DNA of 64,000 nt from Nocardioides sp. InS609-2 (GTDB taxonomy: Bacteria; Actinomycetota; Actinomycetes; Propionibacteriales; Nocardioidaceae): positions 3,286,001-3,350,000 of the forward strand of contig NZ_CP060034.1 of assembly GCF_023208195.1 (NCBI RefSeq), given 5' to 3'. Of this stretch, positions 7,538 through 19,122 are shown piece by piece. Numbering within the stretch: position 1 is the stretch's first letter; each line of letters starts with the position of its first letter. Under the pieces are notes generated by a model. It was not told where the DNA came from, did no database searches, and saw only the letters and a program-made list of their open reading frames with translations. The translations under genes and the position numbers were made by a program.

Positions 7538-8421
7538 TCACTGGGCGGCTGCCGCTACCTTCGCCTGCCGCGCCCGGTGGGCGGCGATCCATGCGCCGCC
7601 CCACTCGTCGTGGCCGAGCAACAGGTCGGCGGCCTTCACGGCCTCGACGATCTCGGGGGTCCGGGTGTCCATGATCGCGCTCGTGAGGCCGGCGGTCATC
7701 GCCATCGGCAAGAAGGCCGCACCGAGCGCGTGCCGGGCCGGCATCCCGAAGGACACGTTGGAGGCCCCGCACGTCATGTTGACGCCGAACTCCTCGCGGA
7801 TCCGGCGCATCGTCTCCAGGGTCGTGTTGACGACCTCCTGGTCGGCGCCGATCGGCATGGCCAGCGGGTCGATGACGATGTCGGCTGCCGCGATGCCGTA
7901 CTCCTTCGTGGCGACCTCGATGATCTTGCGCGTCAGCAAGATCCGCTTCTCGACCTCCATCGGGATCTCGTCGGCATCGTTGGGCAGCGCGATGATCGCG
8001 GCGTCGTACTTCTTGACCAGCGGGAGGATCTGCGCCATCCGCTCGTCCTCGGCGGTGATCGAGTTGACCAGCGCCCGGCCCTGGTAGACCGAGAGCCCGG
8101 CCTCGAGCGCCTCCACCACCGAGGAGTCGATGCAGATCGGCTTGTCGGAGAGCTCCTGGACCATGACGATCGCCTTGGCCAGCAGGTCGGCCTCGTCGGT
8201 CAGCGGCACGCCCATGTTGATGTCGAGCACGTCGGCGCCGCCCTCGACCTGGGCCTTCACGTCGCGTTCGATCGCGGACAGGTCGCCTGCGCGCAACTGC
8301 TCCTGGAAGATCCGGCGGCCGGTCGGGTTGATGCGCTCGCCGATCAGGCAGAAGCGGTTGTCGTGCCCGATGACGACCTGCTGGGTGGCCGAGCGCAGCA
8401 CGGTCTGGAGGCGGGGAGCGC

Positions 8422-8425
<4 letters not shown>
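7538..8425 (-). CDS. Methyltetrahydrofolate:corrinoid protein methyltransferase (pterin-binding)
   Basis: The 295-aa protein has the pterin-binding TIM-barrel pattern: GERINPTG (residues 29-36), DVLDINMG (about 65-72), a LPNDADEIP loop and IVIDPLAMPIG. Members such as MtgA, MtvA and AcsE move a methyl group between the corrinoid protein and THF. In a demethylating system the reaction gives 5-methyl-THF, which the MetF-like protein could oxidise. The ATG overlaps the corrinoid-protein stop (ATGA), indicating tight coupling. It is much shorter than cobalamin-dependent methionine synthase and lacks its homocysteine and B12 domains. Confidence 0.88.
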
Positions 8426-9083
<658 letters not shown>

Positions 9084-9087
<4 letters not shown>

Positions 9088-9917
9088 GCGACCACCTCCT
9101 CCTTGTTTGTCGTCCCGCGCAGCAGGGTCGTGAGCTGCGCGGCATGGTCCAGCAGGCTGCGGCCGAGCTCGTCGAGCCGCTCCTCCAGTCGTGGTGTCGG
9201 CCCGGAGACGCCGAGCGCGGCGATGGTGTCGCCGTGGATCCCGAACAGGGGTACGGCGACACCGGTGAGCCCGATCTCGAGCTCGTCGATCGTGAGCGCC
9301 CAGCCGCGTTCGCGGATGCGTACGCCGTCGCGGCGCAGCAGCGCGGGAGTGGCGATGGTCGCCTCGGTCGGCGCATCGAGCGGACCTGGCGGGATCGGCA
9401 GCGCACCCCAGGCGAAGAAGACCTTGCCGAGCGCCGAGCAGTGCGCGGGCACGTCGACCTCGGTCCAGTCGCGGGTGCCGAGCAGGTAGCGCGAGTCGAC
9501 CTGCGCGACTTGTACGACGCGGTCGCCGCGGGTGACGCTCAGGTGCACGGTCTCGCCGGTGTCGTCGCCGATCTCCTCCATGGTCGGGCGGGCCAGCCGG
9601 ACCAGCTCCTCCCACGGGTCGTGCCGGGCGGCGTACAGCCAGAACAGCCGACCTGCGACGTAGGAGCCGGTGACATCGCGCTCGAGCAGGCCCGAGCGCT
9701 CGAGCGCGGTGAGCATCCGGGAGGTCGTCGACTTCGCGAGACCGCTCGCGTCCTGGAGGTCGGCGAAGGTCATCGGCTCGTCGGCACGGACGACCGTGGC
9801 GACCAGGTCGGCTGCGCGGTCGACCGCGCGCGTGCCGCTGGCTCCACCACTCAGCTGGCCGGTGGCCGGGTCGCTCACGACGACTCCTCGGGTGTTGGGG
9901 GTTCCCTCGAGTTCCAT
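9084..9917 (-). CDS. IclR-family transcriptional regulator (iclR1)
   Basis: The protein of about 277 aa has an N-terminal winged helix-turn-helix (DLQDASGLAKSTTSRMLTALERSGLL) and a C-terminal IclR effector domain with GETVHLSV, PAHCSALGKVFFAW and ELEIGLTGVAVPLFG. It heads the unit that encodes the corrinoid protein, methyltransferase and reactivase, and is divergent from mttB. ATG 9917 is used, with AAGG upstream; a GTG at 9938 gives seven more residues. The 9901-9944 palindrome overlaps these starts, so autoregulation is likely. The effector may be a betaine or a one-carbon intermediate, but the sequence does not show this. Confidence 0.88.
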
Positions 9918-9944
9918 GATGTGGAACCTTGTTCCCACATCATG
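9901..9944. promoter_or_regulatory. Operator-like palindrome over the iclR1 start
   Basis: GGAAC-CTT-GTTCC (9923-9935) is nested in a larger palindrome with arms CATGATGTGG (9915-9924) and CCACATCATG (9935-9944). Further GTTCC half-sites at 9901 and 9911 are phased at 10 bp. IclR operators often contain a TGGAA/TTCCA-like dyad. Confidence 0.6.
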
Positions 9945-9993
9945 AGGTTAGAAGCCGTCGGGGTCAGCGGTCAAGCACCCCGGCAGATCAGGA

Positions 9994-10006
9994 GGAACCG
10001 TGTTCC
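9994..10006. promoter_or_regulatory. Second GGAAC-N3-GTTCC site over the mttB start codon
   Basis: GGAAC-CGT-GTTCC spans part of the ribosome-binding site and the GTG start of mttB. It has the same arms and spacing as the site at 9923-9935. A repressor bound here would block both divergent genes. Confidence 0.5.
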
Positions 10007-11439
10007 GCAACGCGATGCCGCGCTACGAGGTGCTGTCCGAGGATGCGATGGCGACCCTGGACCGGGGCTGGCGCAAGCTGATGACCGAGATCGGCGTCGA
10101 GTTCTTGGACGACCGCGCACTCGAGCTGTTCCGCAAGGCCGGCCAGCGCGTGGAGGACAACACGGTCTTCCTCGACCCCGACTTCGTGCTCGAGCAGGTG
10201 GCGAAGGCGCCGCGAGAGTTCGACGTACAGGCCCGCAACCCCGACAACACCATCCACATCGGGGGCGACTCGATGGCCTTCGGTGCGGTCTACGGGCCGC
10301 CGTTCGTCCGGCAGGGCGAGGTGCGCCGCGACGCCACGATGGACGACTTCAGGAACTTCACGAAGCTGGCCCAGAGCTTCCCGGTGCTGGACTCCGCGGG
10401 CGGCGTGATCTGCGAGCCCAACGACACCCCGCTCGACAGCCGGCACCTCGACATGACCTACGCGCTCCAGACGCTGACCGACAAGATCTACATGGGCAAC
10501 GTCGTGTCGGGTGTCAACGCCGCTGACACCATCCGGATGGGCGAGATCCTCTTCGGCTCCCGCGAGGCGATCGAGGAGACGCCGGTCTCGATCTCGCTGA
10601 TCAACTGCAACTCCCCGCTGCGCTGGGACGACCGGATGCTCGAGGCCCAGTTCGAGTACTCCAGCGCCGGCCAGCCCGTCGTGCTCACCCCGTTCATCCT
10701 GATGGGCGCGATGTCGCCGGTGACCATCCCCGCCGCGCTGGTGCAGCAGATCGTCGAGGCGTTGTCGGGGATCGCCCTCTCGCAGCTGATCCGCCCGGGC
10801 TGCCCGGTGATCTTCGGATCGTTCCTCTCGAACATCGACATGCAGTCGGGCTCGCCGACGTTCGGCACTCCGGAGTCGGGAATCGGCCTGCTCTGCACCG
10901 GCCAGATCGCCCGCCACTTCGGCCTGCCGTTCCGCACCGGCGGGGGGCTCACGTCATCACAGGTAGCCGACGCCCAGGCGGGCTACGAGGCGCTGATGAC
11001 GTTGATGCCGACGTTTCTCGCAGGGGCCAACTGGGTGATGCACTCGGCCGGCTGGCTCGAAGGTGGCCTGGTCGCCGGCTACGAGAAGTTCATCGTCGAC
11101 ATCGAGCTGCTGCAGATGATGCAGGCCGAGTTCACGCCGCTCGAGATCGACGAGGCCTCGATGGCGTTCGGTGCGCACGAGGAGGTTGGCCACGGCGGCC
11201 ACTTCCTGGGCGCCGCGCACACCATGGAGCGGTTCCGCACCTGCTTCTACCGACCGCTGCTGTCGTCGTCGGACAACTACGAGAAGTGGATGCGCAACGG
11301 GGGCAAGGACGCCAACGACCGGGCCGCCGAGATCTACCAGAAGAAGCTGGTGGAGTACGAGCAGCCGGCGCTGGACGACGCCGTTCGACAGGAGCTCGAG
11401 GAGTACGTCATCCGTCGGCGGGCCGAGCTCGGCGACTGA
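10000..11439 (+). CDS. MttB-family (non-pyrrolysine) corrinoid methyltransferase, probable glycine betaine demethylase
   Basis: The 479-aa protein belongs to the trimethylamine methyltransferase (MttB) superfamily. The frame is open throughout with no in-frame TAG, so it is not a pyrrolysine enzyme. Non-Pyl members include glycine betaine methyltransferase (MtgB of Desulfitobacterium), proline-betaine and carnitine demethylases. Glycine betaine is the best guess because choline oxidation, a betaine importer and dimethylglycine oxidation surround it. GTG 10000 follows AGGAGG at 9990-9995. The 3' end overlaps the convergent hydrolase gene by 32 bp. The exact quaternary amine cannot be read from sequence alone. 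Confidence 0.85.
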   Translation: MFRNAMPRYEVLSEDAMATLDRGWRKLMTEIGVEFLDDRALELFRKAGQRVEDNTVFLDPDFVLEQVAKAPREFDVQARNPDNTIHIGGDSMAFGAVYGPPFVRQGEVRRDATMDDFRNFTKLAQSFPVLDSAGGVICEPNDTPLDSRHLDMTYALQTLTDKIYMGNVVSGVNAADTIRMGEILFGSREAIEETPVSISLINCNSPLRWDDRMLEAQFEYSSAGQPVVLTPFILMGAMSPVTIPAALVQQIVEALSGIALSQLIRPGCPVIFGSFLSNIDMQSGSPTFGTPESGIGLLCTGQIARHFGLPFRTGGGLTSSQVADAQAGYEALMTLMPTFLAGANWVMHSAGWLEGGLVAGYEKFIVDIELLQMMQAEFTPLEIDEASMAFGAHEEVGHGGHFLGAAHTMERFRTCFYRPLLSSSDNYEKWMRNGGKDANDRAAEIYQKKLVEYEQPALDDAVRQELEEYVIRRRAELGD

Positions 11440-12250
11440 GGAACTCGGTCAGCCGCGCGGAGAGCTGCGCCGGGGCATCCTCCTGAACGAGATGCCCCGC
11501 GCCCTCGAGCCAGTGCAGCTCGGCGGTGGGGAGGGCGGCCGCGAGCTGCTCGCCCTTGGCTGGCGGGAGCCAGGTGTCCTCAGTGCCCCAGCACACGAGC
11601 GTGGGAATGGTCACCTCGGCGTACCTGTGCTCCAGCTCGTCGGTGAAGCGCTGGTCGCCCTGCGCCATCTGGCGATAGAGGGCGGGTTGGCCCTCGGTGC
11701 CGAGCCACGGAGCGACATAGGCCGACAGCGTCTCTTCGGTCAGGCCGCGATGGCTGGCGGTGCCGACGTAGCCACGCACCAGACCCTCGTGCACGGCGGC
11801 CGGCAGTTGCGCGAAGACCTCCTCGTGGTCGCGGGCGAGCCTGAAGAGCCCGGTGCCCCACGGCCCGTGCGTGACGGCGTCGACCAGGGCGAGGCGCTCG
11901 TAGCTCGCACCGTGCAGCAGGTGCGCCCGAAGGGCCACGGCACCGCCGAAGTCGTGTGCCACCACGGCCGGGGCGTCGAGCTCCCAGTGCCCGAGCAGCG
12001 CGGCGAACAGCTCGCCCTGGGTGGCCAGCGAGACGTCCTGGCCGGACCGCTTCTCAGAGGCGCCGTAACCGACCATGTCCCATACGTAGACCGTGCGGTG
12101 CACCGACAGTGCCGGCGCAATGTCACGCCACACGTACGACGAGAACGGGGTTCCGTGCAGCAGCACCACCGGTGGCCCCGCCCCGAACCTGTCCCAGGCG
12201 ACCTCTCCCTGAGAGCTCTGGAAGCGGTGACCCAACGTCCAGTCCGTCAT
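11408..12250 (-). CDS. Alpha/beta hydrolase, haloalkane dehalogenase-like
   Basis: The 280-aa alpha/beta-hydrolase has an HGTPFSSYVW oxyanion region near residue 33 and a nucleophile elbow AHDFGG in which Asp replaces the usual Ser. This is typical of haloalkane dehalogenases and epoxide hydrolases. WGTEDTWLP and GAGHLVQ supply the candidate acid and histidine. It is the third gene of purU-fhs-hydrolase, 17 bp after fhs. Its link to one-carbon metabolism is not obvious. It could hydrolyse an ester or halide of an osmolyte, or simply be a passenger. Confidence 0.75.
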   Translation of the reverse strand: MTDWTLGHRFQSSQGEVAWDRFGAGPPVVLLHGTPFSSYVWRDIAPALSVHRTVYVWDMVGYGASEKRSGQDVSLATQGELFAALLGHWELDAPAVVAHDFGGAVALRAHLLHGASYERLALVDAVTHGPWGTGLFRLARDHEEVFAQLPAAVHEGLVRGYVGTASHRGLTEETLSAYVAPWLGTEGQPALYRQMAQGDQRFTDELEHRYAEVTIPTLVCWGTEDTWLPPAKGEQLAAALPTAELHWLEGAGHLVQEDAPAQLSARLTEFLSRRARPADG

Positions 12251-12267
12251 GTGGCCACCCTAGGCGG

Positions 12268-13947
12268 TCAGGAGAGACCGAGGACTGTGCCGTCGTCGGT
12301 CAGGTCGATGCGGGACGCAGACGGGTTCTGGGGCAGCCCGGGCATCGTCATCATGTCGCCGCACACCATGACGACGAAGCCGGCGCCGGCCGACAGCCGG
12401 ACCTCACGCACGTGCAGCTCGTGCCCGGAGGGAGCGCCCAGCGACGTCGGGTCGGTCGAGAAGGAGTACTGCGTCTTCGCCACGCACACCGGCAGGGTGC
12501 CGTACCCGTCGCGCTCGATGCGCAGCAGCCGCCGCCTCGCCTTGGCGTCCCACGTCACCAGGCCCGCGCCGTACAACTTTGTCGCGATCGCCTCCACCTT
12601 CGCGGTGAGGGACAGCTCGTCGTCGTAGGTGAACGAGAAGGTGTACGGCGACGGCTCGTCGAGCGCCGCGAGCACGCCCTTCGCCAGGTCCTGGGCACCT
12701 GTCCCGCCGTCGGCGAAGTGGGTCGCCGGGACGGCCTCGACACCTTCGGCCGCCACCAGCTCGACCACTCTGGCCACCTCGGCGTCGGTGTCGGTCGGGA
12801 AACGGTTGACCGCGACGACGCACGGGATGCCGTACACGCCGCGCACGTTGTCCAGGTGCCGTCGCAGGTTCACCATCCCCGCCTCGACCGCTCCGAGGTC
12901 CTCGGCTCCGAGGTCGGCCAACGCGACGCCGCCGTGGTACTTCAGGGCCCGCACCGTCGCCACCACCACCGCGACGTCGGGACGCAGGCCCGACTTCCGG
13001 CACTTGATGTCGACGAACTTCTCCGCGCCGAGATCGGCACCGAACCCGGCCTCGGTCACCACGAGGTCGGCCAGCCGCAGTCCGGCGCGCGTGGCCGACA
13101 CCGAGCTGCACCCGTGCGCGATGTTCGCGAACGGCCCGCCGTGGACGAACGCCGGCGCGCCCTCGAGGGTCTGCACCAGGTTTGGCGCGAGGGCATCGCG
13201 CAGCAGGGCCGCCATCGCGCCGTCGGCGCCGAGCTCGCGTGCCGTCACCGGCGTCATCGCCCGCGTGTAGCCGAAGACGATGTCGCCGATCCGTCGCTTC
13301 AGGTCTCCCCACGACTCGGTGAGACAGAAGATCGCCATCAGCTCCGAGGCCACGACGATGTCGAAACCGTCCTCGCGGGGGAACCCGTTCGCGTGGCCGC
13401 CCATGCCGACGACCACCTCGCGCAGGGCGCGGTCGTTGGTGTCGAGCACCCGCTTCCAGGTCACGCTGCGTACGTCGATGTCGAGCTCGTTGCCGTGGTG
13501 GACGTGGTTGTCGATCAGTGCGGAGAGCAGGTTGTTGGCGGCGGCGATGGCCGCGAAGTCGCCGGTGAAGTGCAGGTTGATCTCGGTCATCGGCACCACC
13601 TGGCTGTAGCCGCCACCGGCCGCGCCACCCTTCATACCGAACACCGGTCCCATCGACGGCTCGCGCAGGCAGGCGACGGTGCGGTGGCCCAGGCCGTGCA
13701 GGGCGTCGGTGAGGCCGACCGTGGTGGTGGTCTTGCCCTCGCCGGGCGGAGTGGGGGACATCGCAGTGACCAGGACTAGCCGGCCGAGCGGCCGGTCGGC
13801 GAGGGACGTCAGGTAGGTCAGGTCGACCTTCGCTTTGTAGTGGCCGTACGGCACCAGGTGCTCCTCGGGGATCCCGAGGGTCGCGGCGGCCACGTCCCTG
13901 ATCGGTTGCAGGACGGCTGCATTGGCGATCTCGATGTCCGACAGCAT
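12268..13947 (-). CDS. fhs: Formate-tetrahydrofolate ligase
   Basis: The 559-aa protein matches the normal length of Fhs. It contains the P-loop [33 protein letters not shown] and [12 protein letters not shown], all diagnostic. The enzyme interconverts formate, ATP and THF with 10-formyl-THF. In a catabolic setting it can run backwards, conserving ATP from formyl-THF made by demethylation. It lies 41 bp downstream of purU in the same operon. ATG 13947 follows a GAGAGG site and gives the family N-terminus MLSDIEIA. Confidence 0.95.
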   Translation of the reverse strand: MLSDIEIANAAVLQPIRDVAAATLGIPEEHLVPYGHYKAKVDLTYLTSLADRPLGRLVLVTAMSPTPPGEGKTTTTVGLTDALHGLGHRTVACLREPSMGPVFGMKGGAAGGGYSQVVPMTEINLHFTGDFAAIAAANNLLSALIDNHVHHGNELDIDVRSVTWKRVLDTNDRALREVVVGMGGHANGFPREDGFDIVVASELMAIFCLTESWGDLKRRIGDIVFGYTRAMTPVTARELGADGAMAALLRDALAPNLVQTLEGAPAFVHGGPFANIAHGCSSVSATRAGLRLADLVVTEAGFGADLGAEKFVDIKCRKSGLRPDVAVVVATVRALKYHGGVALADLGAEDLGAVEAGMVNLRRHLDNVRGVYGIPCVVAVNRFPTDTDAEVARVVELVAAEGVEAVPATHFADGGTGAQDLAKGVLAALDEPSPYTFSFTYDDELSLTAKVEAIATKLYGAGLVTWDAKARRRLLRIERDGYGTLPVCVAKTQYSFSTDPTSLGAPSGHELHVREVRLSAGAGFVVMVCGDMMTMPGLPQNPSASRIDLTDDGTVLGLS

Positions 13948-13988
13948 GCTGGTCGACCTCTCTCGATGGTGTGTGCCGTCGCCGACTC

Positions 13989-14879
13989 TCAGCGGAAGAC
14001 GACGGTCCTGTCTCCGTTGAGCAGCACCCGCGACTCGCAGTGCCAGCGGACCGCGCGCGACAGCACCTGCGCCTCGACGTCCCGGCCTGCGGAGACCAGC
14101 TGGTTCTGGTCGTAGTTGTGGTCGACGCGGAGCACGTCCTGCTCGATGATCGGGCCCTCGTCGAGGTCGCCGGTGACGTAGTGAGCCGTGGCGCCGACGA
14201 GCTTCACGCCCCGGTCGAAGGCCTGGTGGTAGGGGCGCGCGCCCTTGAAGCTGGGCAGGAACGAGTGGTGGATGTTGATCGCGCGGCCGGAGAGCTGGCG
14301 GCACAGGTCGTCGGAGAGTACCTGCATGTAGCGCGCCAGCACCACCAGGTGGGCTCCGGTGTCGTCCACTAGCTCCATGAGGCGCTTCTCCGCATCGGCC
14401 TTGGTCTCCGGCGTGACCGGGACGTGATGGAAGTCGATGCCGTAGGAGCGGGCGAGCGGCCCGGCGTCGGGATGGTTCGACACGACCGCCGTGGTCTCGA
14501 TCTGCAGCGATCCGGTGCTGGCCCGGAACAGCAGGTCGTTGAGGCAGTGCAGCTGCTTGGACACCATGATCAGCGTCTTGTACGGCGCCTTCGCGCCCCA
14601 CAGCTCGAAATCCATGCCGAAACGCGTGGCCACGGAGGTGAACTCGTCGCGCAGGTGGTCGGCCGACGCAGCTTCGGCGATCTCGAAGTCGATCCGCATG
14701 AAGAAGCGGCGCGTGAGCCTGTCGCCGTACTGCTGGCTCTCCACGATGTTGCCGCCGTGCGCAACCAGGAAGCCGGAGACGGCGTGCACGATGCCCGGCT
14801 GGTCGGGGCACGAGAGGATGAGTACGAAGTCGCCGGCCGGCGCAGTGGCCGGACCGGATCCGATCGAGGACTGCGCCAT
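13989..14879 (-). CDS. purU: Formyltetrahydrofolate deformylase
   Basis: The 296-aa protein has an N-terminal ACT domain ([15 protein letters not shown]) and a C-terminal formyltransferase-type hydrolase domain. The latter contains [17 protein letters not shown] and [13 protein letters not shown], which carry the catalytic Asn, His and Asp. PurU releases formate from 10-formyl-THF and recycles THF. With Fhs and the MetF-like protein it forms a THF-recycling outlet for the methyl groups removed from betaine. ATG 14879 has AGGAG upstream. A tandem operator lies between it and the divergent iclR2. Confidence 0.94.
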   Translation of the reverse strand: MAQSSIGSGPATAPAGDFVLILSCPDQPGIVHAVSGFLVAHGGNIVESQQYGDRLTRRFFMRIDFEIAEAASADHLRDEFTSVATRFGMDFELWGAKAPYKTLIMVSKQLHCLNDLLFRASTGSLQIETTAVVSNHPDAGPLARSYGIDFHHVPVTPETKADAEKRLMELVDDTGAHLVVLARYMQVLSDDLCRQLSGRAINIHHSFLPSFKGARPYHQAFDRGVKLVGATAHYVTGDLDEGPIIEQDVLRVDHNYDQNQLVSAGRDVEAQVLSRAVRWHCESRVLLNGDRTVVFR

Positions 14880-14920
14880 GAATGCTCCTGTGTGCGGTGG
14901 GTCGAGGACGAGGTGCGACG

Positions 14921-14954
14921 TTGCGCTCAGCGGAACGCAGTCTGCGATACGCAA
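14921..14954. promoter_or_regulatory. Tandem operator between purU and iclR2
   Basis: TTGCG-CTCAG-CGGAA (14921-14935) is followed 19 bp on by an element ending in CGCAA (14940-14954), which also contains the small palindrome TGCG-ATA-CGCA. It shares half-sites and phasing with the sites at 4035, 15853 and 23453, and it sits where a regulator could control both divergent genes, including itself. Confidence 0.5.
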
Positions 14955-14978
14955 CAGTGCATACGCTAGTCTCGCGCC

Positions 14979-15785
14979 ATGACCAAGATGGCCGAGGTCG
15001 ATCCGACCCGTGCCGAGTCGAGCGCCGTCACCGGCGCCGGCGTCCAGTCGGTCGACCGGGCCCTGGCCATTCTCGAGGTCCTCGCGCGGTTCGGCGAGGC
15101 CGGGGTCACCGAGATCGCCGCGGAGCTCGGCGTCCACAAGAGCACCGCCTTCCGGCTGATGGCGACGCTCGAGGCCCACCGCCTCGTCGAGCAGACGACC
15201 GAGCGTGGCCGCTACCGGTTGGGCGTGGGCATCCTGCGCCTCGCGGGCGCCACGACTGCACGCCTCGACCTGGTGCAGGAAGCCCGGCCGATCTGCCGCA
15301 AGCTCGCGGCCGACACCGGTGAGACCGTGAACGTGGCCGTGCTTTCGGAGAGCTCCGCTCTCTATCTCGACCAGACCGCCGGCTCGTCGGCGCTCCAGCC
15401 GCACAACTGGGTCGGGCAGCACATCCCCCTGCACGCCACGAGCAACGGCAAGGTGCTGCTCAGTGGTCTGGACGACGCCGCGCTCGATGCGGTGCTCGGC
15501 AAGCTGTCGACGTACACCCCGCACACCATCACCCGCCGGCCCAGGCTGCGCGAGGAGCTCGACCGGGTCAGGGAGCGCGGCTACGCCGTCGCCGTCGACG
15601 AGCTGGAGATCGGACTCACCGCTGTCGCCGCCCCGATCCGCAACGCGCACGGTGACGTGGTGGCGTCGATGAGCGTCTCCGGTCCGTCGTTCCGACTGCC
15701 CCAAGATCGCGTGGACGAGGTGGTGGAGTTGCTCATGGAGGCCGCCGCCGAGGTCTCTCATAGGCTGGGCTGGGGTCAACGTTAG
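14979..15785 (+). CDS. IclR-family transcriptional regulator (iclR2)
   Basis: The 268-aa IclR protein has a winged helix-turn-helix near residues 25-85 ([29 protein letters not shown]). The effector domain contains [24 protein letters not shown] and [20 protein letters not shown]. It is divergent from purU and upstream of betB-betA-proVWX, and it is the best candidate to bind the TTGCG-N5-CGCAA sites. It differs clearly from iclR1, so the island has two separate IclR circuits. The ATG has no obvious ribosome-binding site and may be close to leaderless. Confidence 0.88.
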   Translation: MTKMAEVDPTRAESSAVTGAGVQSVDRALAILEVLARFGEAGVTEIAAELGVHKSTAFRLMATLEAHRLVEQTTERGRYRLGVGILRLAGATTARLDLVQEARPICRKLAADTGETVNVAVLSESSALYLDQTAGSSALQPHNWVGQHIPLHATSNGKVLLSGLDDAALDAVLGKLSTYTPHTITRRPRLREELDRVRERGYAVAVDELEIGLTAVAAPIRNAHGDVVASMSVSGPSFRLPQDRVDEVVELLMEAAAEVSHRLGWGQR

Positions 15786-15852
15786 GTCACGCCGGTCCGT
15801 ATCCCCTTGACGTGAGGGTGGCCTGACAGCATCCTCAGAATGTTCGGTCTGG

Positions 15853-15887
15853 TTGCGCTGACAGCATTCCGGTTGCGACATACGCAA
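15853..15887 (+). promoter_or_regulatory. TTGCG-N5-CGCAA operator before betB
   Basis: TTGCG-ACATA-CGCAA (15873-15887) is a perfect 5-bp dyad, 28 bases before the betB start. A partial copy, TTGCG-CTGAC-AGCAT, starts 20 bp upstream at 15853. The downstream flank CAG is shared with 14955-14957 and 23487-23489. Confidence 0.6.
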
Positions 15888-15915
15888 CAGTGGGGATGCG
15901 GAGAGTGAGTCTGCT

Positions 15916-17385
<1,470 letters not shown>

Positions 17386-17394
17386 GACGTAGAC

Positions 17395-19122
17395 ATGAGC
17401 GCGGACCGGTACGACGTCGTCATCGTGGGGGGTGGCTCGGCAGGGTGCGCGCTGGCCAACCGGCTCTCTGCCGACCCGGGCACGAGCGTCCTGGTCCTGG
17501 AGGCCGGACGCTCCGACCACCGGATCGACCCGTTCATCCACATGCCGGCGGCGCTGCCGATCCCGATCGGGAACCGGCTCTACGACTGGAAGTACGAGAC
17601 CGACCCCGAGCCGCACATGAACGGACGCAGGGTGTCCCACGCCCGCGGCAAGATCCTCGGCGGCTCGTCGAGCATCAACGGGATGATCTTCCAGCGCGGC
17701 AACCCGCTCGACTACGAGCGTTGGGGCGCCGACCCAGGGATGAAGGAGTGGGACTACCTCCACTGCCTGCCGTACTTCAAGCGGATGGAGACCCGGCTCC
17801 TGGACAACGGCACGCCCGCCCCCGACGACTGGCGCGGTGGTGACGGACCGCTGGTGCTCGAGCGGGGGCCGGCCACCAACCCGCTCTTCGGCGCGTTCTT
17901 CCAGGCTGCGCAGGAGGCTGGCTACCCGCTGACCGACGACGTCAACGGCTACCGGCAGGAGGGGTTCGCGAGGTTCGACCGTAACGTCCACCGTGGCCGC
18001 CGGCTCTCCGCCGCCCGCGCCTACCTGCACCCGGTCCGCGACCGCAAGAACCTCAGGGTCGAGACGATGGCGACGGCGACCAAGGTGCGGTTCCGGGGCA
18101 AGCGCGCGGTTGGCGTCGACTACCTGCGCGGTGGCCGGCTGCGCCGGACGGTCGACGCCGGTCAGGTGATCCTGTGCGGCGGTGCCATCAACAGTCCCCA
18201 GCTGCTCCAGCTCTCCGGTGTCGGTGACGAGTCGCTGCTCCGGCAGCAGGGCGTCGACCTGGTCCACCACCTGCCTGGTGTGGGCGAGAACCTCCAGGAC
18301 CACCTCGAGGTCTACATCCAGTACGCCTCCAAGCAGCCCGTCTCGATCGCGCCCGGCCTCCGCTGGCGCGCGCGTCCCGGTATCGCCTACCAGTGGCTGT
18401 TCCACCGCCGCGGCCTCGGCGCCACCAACCACTTCGAGGGTGGCGGTTTCGCCCGCAGCAACGACGAGGTCGACTACCCGAACCTGATGTTCCACTTCCT
18501 GCCCGTCGCCATCCGGTACGACGGCACCGCGCCGACCGAGGGGCACGGCTACCAGGTGCACATCGGCCCGATGTACGCCGACACGAGGGGTTGGGTCCGG
18601 ATCAGGTCGCGGGACCCGAAGGTGCACCCGTCCATCCAGTTCAACTACCTCTCGACGCCGACCGACAAGAAGGAGTGGGTCGAGGCGGTCCGCGTTGCCC
18701 GCCACATCCTCAACCAGCCGGCGTTCACGCAGTACAACGCCGGCGAGCTGTCGCCGGGGCCAACGGTCGAGACCGACGAGGAGATCCTCGACTGGGTCCG
18801 AGCCGATGCCGAGACCGCCCTGCACCCGTCCTGCACCGCCAAGATGGGCGTCGACGACATGGCGGTCGTCGACCCGACCACCATGGGTGTGCACGGGACC
18901 CAGGGGTTACGCGTCGTCGACGCGTCGGTCTTCCCGTACGTTCCGAACGGCAACATCTACGCGCCGGTGATGATGGTGGCCGAGAAGGCCGCCGATCTCA
19001 TCGCCGGCAACACCCCGCTCCCGCCGGCGGACGTGCCCTACTACCGCTATCGCGACGGCACCCCGCTCCATCCGCCCGGCGACCGCCGCAACGCCTTCGC
19101 CGACCACGAGGAGAACCCATGA
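17395..19122 (+). CDS. betA: Choline dehydrogenase, GMC oxidoreductase family
   Basis: The 575-aa flavoprotein has the N-terminal FAD motif [15 protein letters not shown], the GMC signature [16 protein letters not shown], and the C-terminal catalytic-histidine region with [10 protein letters not shown] and [17 protein letters not shown]. It oxidises choline to betaine aldehyde, usually passing electrons to the respiratory chain. GMC enzymes are broad as a family, but the pairing with betB and ProVWX makes choline the likely substrate. Its stop overlaps the proV start by four bases. Confidence 0.88.
   Translation: MSADRYDVVIVGGGSAGCALANRLSADPGTSVLVLEAGRSDHRIDPFIHMPAALPIPIGNRLYDWKYETDPEPHMNGRRVSHARGKILGGSSSINGMIFQRGNPLDYERWGADPGMKEWDYLHCLPYFKRMETRLLDNGTPAPDDWRGGDGPLVLERGPATNPLFGAFFQAAQEAGYPLTDDVNGYRQEGFARFDRNVHRGRRLSAARAYLHPVRDRKNLRVETMATATKVRFRGKRAVGVDYLRGGRLRRTVDAGQVILCGGAINSPQLLQLSGVGDESLLRQQGVDLVHHLPGVGENLQDHLEVYIQYASKQPVSIAPGLRWRARPGIAYQWLFHRRGLGATNHFEGGGFARSNDEVDYPNLMFHFLPVAIRYDGTAPTEGHGYQVHIGPMYADTRGWVRIRSRDPKVHPSIQFNYLSTPTDKKEWVEAVRVARHILNQPAFTQYNAGELSPGPTVETDEEILDWVRADAETALHPSCTAKMGVDDMAVVDPTTMGVHGTQGLRVVDASVFPYVPNGNIYAPVMMVAEKAADLIAGNTPLPPADVPYYRYRDGTPLHPPGDRRNAFADHEENP

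Noticed and set aside
5821-7674. 617-aa plus-strand frame opposite the corrinoid activator
   Set aside because: Composition is an Arg/His/Gly-rich antisense shadow; the minus strand carries the clear ferredoxin/ASKHA protein.
9144-10526. 460-aa plus-strand frame across iclR1 and mttB
   Set aside because: It runs out of frame through two well-supported genes and has no domain signature.
10000-11439. Possible pyrrolysine-containing trimethylamine methyltransferase
   Set aside because: The frame has no in-frame TAG and no pyl genes are in the window, so it belongs to the non-Pyl branch.
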